The notes under the pieces were generated by a model. It had not been told where the DNA came from. It saw only the letters and a list, made by a program, of their open reading frames with translations, and searched no databases. DNA of 64,000 nucleotides. Origin: Plantago ovata (taxonomy: Eukaryota > Streptophyta > Magnoliopsida > Lamiales > Plantaginaceae). The stretch lies in contig CM051458.1 in assembly GCA_028274465.1 (NCBI GenBank), positions 76,137,766 to 76,201,765 of the forward strand. Reading direction: 5' to 3'. Below, piece by piece: positions 55,570-64,000 of this stretch (positions are counted from its first letter, which is position 1; each line of letters opens with the position of its first letter). Both the position numbers and the translations under genes were made by a program.

Positions 55570-56219
55570 AACTCCCCAAACCAAACCTTTGCTTGTCCTC
55601 AAGCAACAAACTAACCTAAATGCAACACAAAAGGAGTCTCATGCCAAGTAAAGTGAACTAATCTATTGAATCTACCGAATGCTTATGAACTAGACCAAAT
55701 GAGCATGACATGCAAATAGGTTGAAGTATGCCTCGATTGCGAATATACACATTCTCAAGTGCACTTGGTTAAACAAAGGAGTCTCTCGTAACATCTTCTA
55801 CCTGGACCTGGTCAGTGACGACACAATGATGCATGTTATCATACTACAATTTCCCCGTGCCTATGAAACCGAGGGCTTACTTCTGTTCACCAAGCGAGAC
55901 TTTTCCTCAAGAGAGGGCGAACCAATACTGGCTCTCATCAAACGAAGGAGGGTTCCCTTAGAAAGATAACACTCCTCTATTCTACCCAGACTCTCAAAGA
56001 ATGAGTCTCCTTCAACCACTTCTCGAATAGCAAGACGAGGGTGGTCAAGAACAGGCCTTGGACAAAGACGACACGAAACGAAAGATAGAATTTACAACTC
56101 GATAACTTCAAAAACAAATATTTACATGACACTTGACACTACGAGACTGCTTTTGGCTTGCAACGACCCTTCTTTTGCTTTTGGGTCTTATTCTTATTTT
56201 CTTTCTTCTTTTTTTTTTT
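55570..56219 (-). other. 3' internal block of A' left of the MULE
   Basis: PPT at 55570-55585 and conserved non-coding sequence matching 17100-17690 of A1. No gene. Ends in nine T, one copy of the MULE target duplication. Confidence 0.65.
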
Positions 56220-56753
56220 GGGAAAATTACTCAGACTCCCCCTGTTAGAAGGCCACTTTTCATTTTTCTCCTCGTTAGTTTGAGAATTACATCTAGCCCA
56301 ATTTTAAGCAATTCACATTGACGAGCTTTTAAGCCACTGTTCATTAATCTCAGTCCAAACGCGGCCTTACTACAATTGAAGGATTTATTACACAAAACCA
56401 ATTTATTTTCCCATTACTTCTTTTGTCTCTTCTCCAGAAACCCTTCTTCCCTCCATATTACGTCTCTCTGCAACTGCCAATTCCGCCCAAAATCAACCAT
56501 AATCGTGCACTGTGAAGGTCTCAATTTGATGTATATTCGCTAGTCGAACATTGTGGAGGAGTTTTGGGGGTCAATTCCTGAAAAACGGCTACTGGTTTGA
56601 AGGTGAGTACGATTTGTTTCAAAATTGAGAATGCTCTGTAATTTTTTACATTATTTCTTGATGTTTATGCTTTATATGTCACTATGTTATGCGTATTTGG
56701 TCTGTGTTTCTGAATTTTGGCAATATGTCGAAACTAGGGTTTCAGTTGCACCA

Positions 56754-59700
56754 ATGCGGACAAAGAAGGACTTGTTTATGATTCGTCTTACCCATGGTGA
56801 GAATCAGCACACCATTGCAGATGTCGGTCCAAAAAGGTATTCTCACCAAAAACTCTTGAAGGCTGTGAATGATACATTGTTGAATAAAGTGACTGTAAAT
56901 GACAAAATTGATGAGACTGTGTTTTTTTCGTTGTATGGTATTCTGTCTGAGAGTGGTGGTCAGCAAATAGAGCTAGTAAATGATGATGATGTTAGGCTGT
57001 TATTTGAAAAAAAACATGGAACATCTTGAGGCTGAGGTTACTGTATTGTCTGATATTGTTGAGCCATTAGCTAAAGATGATTCTCCTAGTAAGAAAAAAG
57101 GTAAGAAGAAGCTGAGTGATGATATTGATATGCCATTTACTGTTCCATTGCATGATCCACCCCTGAGGAGAACAAGAGTGTTTAGGCCAAGGGGAAACAA
57201 GCCTCCACCACCTAAAGGACCCAAAGTTTTTCCCCCATCCTCTGCTGATGTTATTGATTTGACTGAAGAAGATGAATTTCCATCTATGACACAAGCTACA
57301 CAACCTTCTCAGCCTGTCCAACCTCCATCTCCTACACATGTCCAAACTCCACCTCATACACACAATGATTCTCATCAAAAAAACCCAGAGGATGTATACA
57401 TTCCCAGGTTTGACAAAGAAACTCCACTCCAAGCTGTCAATGAGATGCCTAATGAGGTTCCTGTAAATCCTATAAATTGGGATAGAGTTGTGGATGATTT
57501 GATGTTCATTTATACCACATTGGAGGACCATGCGGTTCAAAATGCTACTGATAGTGGTGGAAATGATGAGAGGGCTGATGATGGAGATCCACCAGTTGTG
57601 GAGGATTGGCATAGTAGTAGTGAAAGTGAACAAGGTCCTTTATTCCATGAGGGTGAGAGTACTGGTGATAGACTTGAGGAGGAACCTGCTGGTTATGAGT
57701 TTGAGAAGGAAAGTGCTGGTGATGAGTTTGAGGAGGAAGATTCTGCAGATAATGATTATTTTGGTGAAGACATGCTTCAGTCTGAGAGTGATACTGAAGC
57801 TTTGAATGTTGAGGATGAGAAGGAAGATGCTCCTAGTGATGGGATGATGGGAGACAGTGATGATGAGCCCTTTGTAGACTGGGAGACTGATGAGCCAAGG
57901 GCAGAAAACATTCATGAGGATGAGGATATATTAATTGGGTTTAAAAAGGATGAGGGTAGTGACTCTGATGTTGAAAACAACCATGAGAATGAGGAGCACC
58001 ATGAAGGTATGTACTGTGTTTCTGTTTTGTTATTAATACATTGATAAATTCATATTTGTGAACTTTAATTTGACATTAATACATTGATATGTGTTGTGAT
58101 TAAGGTGATGATGTGAACCAAGCTGAAGCTACTGATGGAAATGGAGATGATGATGGTGAACCAGTCCCATACCCAAGTGATGGAGAGCCAGAGTATGGTA
58201 GACAAGAAGGTTGGATTGGAGATGAATTTGAGGAGAACTATGATGCTGAGGATAAAGAGTTTGAAGTTGGGCAGGTATATGCTACTGTATATGACCTTAG
58301 GAGAAGATTGAAGGAGTATGCTTTGAAGATTGGATTCAGCATGGGTAGGCAGAGGAATGACAAGGATAGGGTGACTGTTTACTGCAAGGCCAAGGATAAG
58401 GTATGTGTTTAACTTGTTTTTCTTTTTGATTGTGAAAGTGCATGTGTTTAACTTGTTTTTCATTTTTGAAGGGTTGTCCATGGAGACTTCATGCTAGTGA
58501 AACAGAAGATAAGTCCCTAATGGTGAAGAGATACATTGGAACACACAGGTGTGTAAGGCAAGTAGATCCCAAGATGGCAGACACAAACTATTTGTGTTAG
58601 AAGTTTGTGGAGGAACTCAAAGAGCATCCAAATCTCAGTGCTAAGAAGTTGGAGTTATTGGTAAACAAGAAGCTCAAAGTGAAAGTGCCTTACATGAAGG
58701 TTTGGAGGGCAAGGGAGAAAGCTCAACTGATATTGGGTGGTAACCCTGAAGAAGCCTACAGGCTGGCTCCAAAATATAGGGACATGGTGAAGATTACCAA
58801 TCCAGGATCAGTGTCAGAGCTTGAGACCATCCCTGCAATTGGAAGGGAGCCACACTTTAATAGGTATTTTTGTGGATTAGCTGGTCTTAAGAAAGGTTTT
58901 CTGGCAGGTTGTCCTCCATTTTTGTTCTTTGATGGATGTCACTTAAAGGGAAGGTATGGAGGTGTACTGCTAAGTGCAGTCGGCACAGATGCAAACCGTG
59001 GTATATTTCCTCTAGCTTGGGCCATTGTTGAGATAGAATGCAAGGAGTCATGGGATTTCTTCATGCATTGCTTGGATATGTTTGTTGGTCCTTTTGAGGC
59101 TGACAAACATTGGCATTTCATGGCAGATAGACAAAAGGTAATGTGTTTATTGTTTTTTTTTTATTCCAGCTCTTTATTGTTTACAGTTTTTAATTGTTGA
59201 CTGTTCTTTATTTGATTTTCTTTATGGTTGCAGGGGTTAGTGAATGTGATTGAGGAGAAATGCCCATATGTCATAAACATGAAATGTGCAAAACACATAT
59301 ATGACGATTTCAAGCTAAAATGGAGTGGAGTTGTATTGAAGAAGCATTACTGGCAGGCTTCTACTGCATACACGGCCTATGGGTTCAACAAAGCTATGGA
59401 GAAGATAAGGATTATCAGTCAAGCTGCTTATGACTATTTGATAGATATACCACTTGGTCATTGGGCCAGACATGCTTATGATCCAACTCCCCGTGTAGAT
59501 CATGTTACCAACAACTTGAGTGAGTGTTTCAACTCATGGGTGGAGCCTATCAGAGGATACTCAGTGCTCAACATCATGGAGGTATTACTTTACCTCTTTC
59601 TGTTTATGTAACTTTTTATGTTTATGTAACTCTTTCTGTTCATGTAACTCTTTATGTTACTGTACTAGGGCTTAAGGCATCTGGTCATGCAGAGGATTGC

Positions 59701-60815
59701 TTTGAGGAGGAAACAAGGGAAGGCCTGTGACACTAGTTTAATGCCAAGGGTGCTAAGAGAGCTTAATGAAACCTTTGATCAATCAAGGAAGCTTCGTCTC
59801 AAGACAGAATCAGGAGATGGTATATTTGAGGTTGAAGATTTTACCTACACCTTTGTTGTCAATATGGAGACAAGGAGCTGCAATTGTAATAGGTGGAACT
59901 TGACTGGCATACCTTGTAGGCACGCATGGGTGGTGATTACTTACAATAGAGATGATGTTGATAAATTTGTAAGTGATTATCATACCACTGCTGCCTACAA
60001 TAGGGCATATGACATGAGTATCCTCCCCATTGATGACTACAGATTCTGGCCCAAAAACTTGACACAAGAAGAGTGTTCACCTCCAGTTAATGAGAAGAAA
60101 ATTGGCAGGCCAAGTAAAGTGAGGATCAGACATCCAAGTGAGGGGTATAGGGGAAAGAAAACTCCACTACACTTGCAGAGGAGACCTCCTACTTGCAGTC
60201 TTTGTAGAAACAGGGGCCATACTTACAAGAAGTGTCCCACACTGGTAATCTGCCAACTTGCATTATTTGCTCTTCATTTTATTCCCTTTATTCTATACTT
60301 CACCTGCTAACTTGTCTTTTTTCTTACTTGCAGCAAAGACACAAAGGTGCTGCTACAGGCCAGCCGGGTCCAAGTGAACCCCCAACTGAACCAGTTCCAA
60401 GTGAACTAGTTCCTACTCAACCAGCTACTAATGAACCAGCTCCAAGGAAGACAACTCAAAGGCAACCAGCTACAAGGCAGCCTACAACTAGGCACTCAGC
60501 AAGGCACTCAAGTCAGCCAGGTCCAAGTGAGCCAGCTCCAAATCAACCAGGTCCAAGTGAGCCAGCTCCTACTGTAAGTGAATATTTGTATGTTGATCCC
60601 TAATAGTCTTATGTCAATTCTAGTATATGGTAGCTCCAAGTGCTGATTAGTTGGTTAATATTTGGCAGAGGAAGAACAAGAGGAAGAGGACTGATGAGTT
60701 TGAAGCAGGTCCAAGCACTAGTGATGGCAAATCAACAAGGGGCAGAGGTGGAAGGAGAGGCAGGGGCAGGGGAAGAGGTAGGGGGAGGGGTTGGATGGCT
60801 TACTTTGAACATTGA
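56754..60815 (+). pseudogene. mudrA-like: MURA-type MULE transposase, seven coding exons
   Basis: Exons 56754-58006, 58105-58400, 58472-59137, 59234-59581, 59669-60244, 60334-60573, 60669-60815; all introns have GT-AG ends and keep phase. A 5' UTR intron about 56603-56739 is likely. Order: N-terminal PB1-like part, acidic linker (DEFEEEDSADNDYFGEDMLQ), MuDR zinc-binding domain (YCKAKDKGCPWRLHAS...HRC), MULE catalytic domain with FFDGCHLKGRYGG and FMADRQKG as first two acidic sites, SWIM finger CNCNRWNLTGIPCRHA, CCHC knuckle CSLCRNRGHTYKKC, Pro-rich repeats (QPGPSEPAP), and an Arg/Gly tail. Lesions: one extra A in A8 at 57007-57014 and a TAG at 58598-58600. The enzyme would bind the terminal repeats and cut out the element. 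Confidence 0.88.
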
Positions 60816-61054
60816 TGTGTTGATTGGGAAAAAGCAGACTCCTAGCAGTAGCTTTGCTTTATATTTTGGCTTTTGTTTCACTTTTAAAGCTCATTTGTTT
60901 GAGGTTTGAATTGTGAAAATAACTCTATGTTGGAATTCTGAAGTTTATTATGTACTGAAACTCTAGCAGTAGCTCTTTTGCACTATGTTGGAATTCTGAA
61001 GGTTATTATGTACTGAAACATATTACATTCTGTGGAACTAATTCTACTTGAATT

Positions 61055-61457
61055 CTACTTGAATGATTTGAAAATTTGCACTAGTAGATACATAGATAGC
61101 AGAAACAGATTGAGGCAAATTAGTTGCCTTATTCTATGGTATTTGTCTTCCTTTGGTTGCTTGATTATTGCAGCTCTCCTTTTTGTTGGTAATGGTTGTT
61201 CCCTTGATTCTTGTATTACTTCTTCACTTGCTTGCTTGTTCACGATGTCTTGGTTGAACAAATTCCCATACCACCGTAGGATGAATAACTTCTCCACGAC
61301 GTTGTAATTGAACATCTTCTTGCTCGTTACCCCATTCCGACCATCCATGTGTTGCACATTTCCAATAAAATCTCCCATTTTCTGCCACAGATAGAATAGT
61401 ACGCTTCCGACACCTAGCACTCTTACAAACTGGACGAATAACACTCGATTCACTCAT
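61055..61457 (-). pseudogene. GRF-type zinc finger-like protein in the MULE
   Basis: Starts MSESSVIRPVCKSARCRKRT at 61457; VCKSARC with RFYWKCATHGWSEW recalls the GRF zinc finger (PF06839). The frame then shifts near 61300: the continuation EKLFILRWYGNLFN and RRAAIIKQPKED ends with a hydrophobic segment (LICLNLFLLSMYLLVQIF) at the C-terminus. Small GRF-finger proteins with a C-terminal membrane segment are common in plant genomes; whether this one is captured or part of the MULE is unknown. Confidence 0.55.
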
Positions 61458-61869
61458 TTTTAAGAAATACAACAAGATATATGTGCATATAGTTGATGAA
61501 AGGAAGTAAGAGTACCGAAACAACACTTTGAAGGGGTATAAATAGGCTGGAATTTCAAATCCAACGGCTAGTTTGTCATTTACAACGGCTATTTTTTTTT
61601 CATTTTACTACCTTCTTGCACATATTCAATTACATCTAACCCCACACGTGCCCAGCACGTGCCAATATTAAGCTGTTTGGCTCTGGCAAAAATTAGATTT
61701 TCAAACGAGGGCAAAATGGTATTTTCCAGCTTTTAGTTCGTGAAAAGTCAAGTTCGCTGGGTTAGATGTAATTAAATTGATCTAACAGGGGGGTCGACGT
61801 AATAAAAAATCTATTAGGGAGAAATCCGTAATAAAAAAATCTAACGAGGGTACTGTACGTTATTTGCCC

Positions 61870-63190
61870 TTTTTTTTTTCTCCTTTTCTTTTTCTCTTTT
61901 TTTTTTCTTTTCTTTTTTTCTCTTTCTTTTTTTTTATAGGGGCAAGCAGCAGTACTATGTGCCAAAAAACACCTCCCCAAACCTATTCGAGAGAATAGGT
62001 TTGAGCACAAAGACGAAAAGGAAAAAGGAAAGACTCCTTACAAAGACACCTTCCCAAACCTATTCGAAAGAATAGGTTGGGACACAAAACAAAAAGAAAA
62101 AGAAAAAGGAAACTTTACAACGACTCAAAGACGAAAGACAAGATCAACGAAACAACCCCCTCCCCAAACCTATTCGATAGAATAGGTTTAATACAAGGAA
62201 TCACACACCTCACACTACCTCCTTCCTAGGCATTTGACAATCTCAAATCGAGGTGAAGAACTTGTCGCCTCTTACGTACATAATTACACGGGTTACAACC
62301 ATAGACTCTAACATGCATCATTTAATAAGGCCATCGTGAACCGCAACAGAAGAAACACCACTCAAGGTGATGTCGAGACTACTAAGCTTAACTAGTGCAC
62401 ATGCGAATGTGACAAACCAAGCGAGACAAGCCTCAAACTACTTGCAAAGTGATGCAACATATGATCAATGGCCATAAACACTTAGTCTACTCAATAAAAA
62501 AGTTCAAAAGACTTGGCAATAAACTCCACACACAACAACGTGCAACAACTAATCTAGGGATGATATTGCATGCAAAAATTTGAAAAAACACGACAAATAA
62601 CATGAACTTGAGTAAAATCAGGCATGTACGAACCACACAAGCATATAGTACTGAAAATCCAATACCCCCTCCCCAAACCTAAACTTTTGCTCGTCCTCGA
62701 GCAAAGAAAAGTTGAAAGAAAAGGAAAAATTGGATTGAAAGTACACTTCCCTGAGATAAAGGTTCGTGTCCAATCTCCTATATATGAGTAGTACCTGAAA
62801 GGACTCAAGAAACAAGTGAAAACGGGTGCGCAAAGGTGAGAAGAATGGAAAAACGAGGAAAATCTGGGTACAGGGTCCAAGCGGACCGCTTGGCCAAGCG
62901 GGGCGCTTGGGAGGCTCCAGGCGCTCCGCTTGAATTTCTAGGAAGTTGCAAAACTTCCTGGAATTTGAAGCGGACCGCTTGGCCCTTCCAAGCGCTTCGC
63001 TTGGCCCCTGTTTCCAGATTTTCGATGTTTTTCCTCTCTTAATCACCTAAGGCACCAGGACAAAAACTAAAGTAAACTGATCACGACAAAAGGCACACAG
63101 GCCACAACTACAAAAGCAAATAAAGAGTATAAGACTCAAAAGTCATAGCATCAATTAAGAGTATCAAAAAGGAATACCACCACCGAAAAA
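61870..63190 (-). other. 3' internal block of A' right of the MULE, with three hairpins and GC palindromes
   Basis: Hairpins AACCTATTC-N4-GAATAGGTT at 61980-62001, 62057-62078 and 62167-62188, each preceded by CCCCAAACC or similar. A further CTCCCCAAACCTAAACTTTTG at about 62668. Palindromes such as AAGCGGACCGCTT at 62879-63006. No gene. Confidence 0.65.
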
Positions 63191-64000
63191 TCACTCGGAT
63201 TCGAACCCTTGCTCTACTTCGAAGCGGTGGAGTATCAGATCGTGTGTCTCTATGTCGATTGGTTCTCTCGATGCCTCGGTGAGCCGGATGTTTGGCACAT
63301 TTGCTTTCTCACACATAGCAGTGATCAGATTTGGGAAGACTAGTGGGTGACCGGGTTCTCGTTTAATCTCGAATTGCTGGAAGATGATGTCCCCCGGAGT
63401 GATGGGCAAGTTTTCCATGAGGGAATAGACTAAGATCCCGACTTCTGGCGTTATCTCTTCGGTTATGAGTCCCGGGATCAGAATAGCTACCACGAAAGGT
63501 AGGATCATGGGGGCATGCAAATGCAAATCTTTATACTTCAAGGTGTTATCGAGACGCGTCTTCCTTGGCTTATAGTCCTCGGTTGTCAGAATCCCGGCTA
63601 TCTTCCTCGGAAACTTCTCAATAGTTGGGTCATAGACATAGTGCACAAAGGGATCACTCACATAGTATGCTACCTTATTCTTGTCTTCCCGCAAGGGTTC
63701 TCCTAGTCCCATAATGAAACTAGTGATACTCAATGGCGAGAAGGGGACCATCACGCCACGAATAGGTACTGCTTCGGCCTTATAGTTATAGTCCTCGAAG
63801 GCAATGTGGAACTCTTCGACAAGGTCTCTATCCCATCCGCAGAGTTCTTTCCCATAGAAGGTCCATCCTCTCGTCGTTATAAGCCTGGTAAGGTGAGCAT
63901 AGGGTGCATAGGGTACATCAAAGAAAAACCCCTTGTTCTCATATTTTATCCCCTTTAATATGTCCAAATCGTTTGAAGTAAAGGAGATGCTACGGTCCCA
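63191..64000 (-). CDS. A' ORF: plant transposon protein (PF20167-like), start outside window
   Basis: Open to the window edge; a Met is available at 63967 but coding similarity appears to continue upstream. It aligns in layout with the A1 second ORF: GWTFYGKELCGWDRDLVEEF matches WAWYSSDRFKGYDESLLRDF, and KDLHLHAPMILPFVVAILIP with TPEVGILVYSLMENLPITPG occupies the central domain. It ends VEQGFESE and lacks the Gln-rich coiled-coil tail of A1. Function unknown. Confidence 0.7.
   Translation of the reverse strand, partial: WDRSISFTSNDLDILKGIKYENKGFFFDVPYAPYAHLTRLITTRGWTFYGKELCGWDRDLVEEFHIAFEDYNYKAEAVPIRGVMVPFSPLSITSFIMGLGEPLREDKNKVAYYVSDPFVHYVYDPTIEKFPRKIAGILTTEDYKPRKTRLDNTLKYKDLHLHAPMILPFVVAILIPGLITEEITPEVGILVYSLMENLPITPGDIIFQQFEIKREPGHPLVFPNLITAMCEKANVPNIRLTEASREPIDIETHDLILHRFEVEQGFESE

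Larger units (their letters stand above)
56220..61869 (+). mobile_element. Mutator-like element (5650 bp) with transposase and GRF-like gene
   Basis: Ends begin GGGAAAATTACTCAGAC (left) and GGGCAAATAACGTACAG (right, reversed), followed on both sides by CCCC-TGTTAGA and ATTACATCTA-CCCA motifs. T9 precedes it (56211-56219) and T10 follows, consistent with a 9-bp duplication in a T tract of A'. Two genes face each other inside. The transposase has disabling lesions, so it is not autonomous now. Confidence 0.85.
55412..64000 (-). mobile_element. Element A': diverged relative of the A family, split by a MULE
   Basis: Contains an LTR end (55412-55569), PPT-adjacent sequence (CTCCCCAAACCAAACCTTTG), the 3' block with hairpins resuming after the MULE, GC palindromes at 62879-63006, and a PF20167-like ORF running off the window. 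Sequence identity to A is clearly lower than among A copies, but the architecture is the same. Confidence 0.7.

Overview
This window is repeat-rich plant nuclear DNA: a stack of nested retrotransposons and two Mutator-like DNA transposons. Supporting signs are Ty3/gypsy coding domains of plant lineages (a Tat-type polyprotein with two RNase H domains, Athila-like Gag), primer binding sites matching the 3' end of plant tRNA-Asp, spliced genes with GT-AG introns, and a MULE transposase with SWIM and CCHC fingers. A pericentromeric or other heterochromatic segment of an angiosperm is likely; I cannot name the species. No ordinary cellular gene, rRNA, tRNA or CRISPR array was recognised. A 100-N scaffold gap lies at 46090-46189. 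Element names used here (A0, A1, A2, A3, A', E1, B, D1, D2) are local labels.

Layout. (1) 1-8117: decayed Tat-lineage gypsy element B on the minus strand (gag, protease, RT, RNase H, second RNase H, integrase, right LTR). It sits inside the gag of A0, an A-family element whose 5' LTR is 8456-11246; that LTR carries a 1572-bp solo copia-type LTR (TSD CCTCG). (2) 11247-40796: remains of D1, a second Tat-type element on the plus strand, with an antisense intron-containing extra gene and its 3' LTR at 39831-40796. D1 is split by a 24.5-kb nest. The outer nest is A2 (minus, 14560-39036). Its 3' LTR received a 10.0-kb rearranged, partly palindromic A-family copy, A1 (14581-24611, TSD GTCGG). Its ORF received E1 (plus, 27895-35797, TSD GAGAC). 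Its 5' LTR received a 1182-bp MULE-type element (37013-38194, TSD AAGAAATAA) with a palindromic minisatellite. (3) 40797-42636: an AT-rich remnant of older DNA. (4) 42637-46089: D2, a D-family copy on the minus strand, ending at the gap. (5) 46190-53508: A3 (minus) with a solo A LTR inside it (TSD CATAC). (6) 53509-55405: fragment of an unidentified acidic protein. (7) 55412-64000: a diverged relative A', interrupted by a 5.65-kb two-gene MULE (56220-61869).

The dominant theme is the A family. Its LTRs are about 1.25 kb (TGATGAATG...TTCATCA). All coding-capable copies stop after gag-protease, or carry only a short gag-like ORF. None seen here has RT, RNase H or integrase, so they resemble the non-autonomous gag-only plant elements called TR-GAG and would need an Athila-type helper. 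Copies share LTR, PBS, PPT, a leader with an intron, and a 3' block of hairpins, but carry different second ORFs: a plant transposon protein domain (PF20167-like) in A1 and A', an unknown protein of about 140 residues in E1 and A3, and a short gag-like ORF in A2. GC-rich palindromes of the type GGGGCGAACCGCCCC stand next to the LTR TATA box and again before the second ORF. PPT-like motifs recur beside perfect hairpins. These two features are the best candidates for undescribed function.
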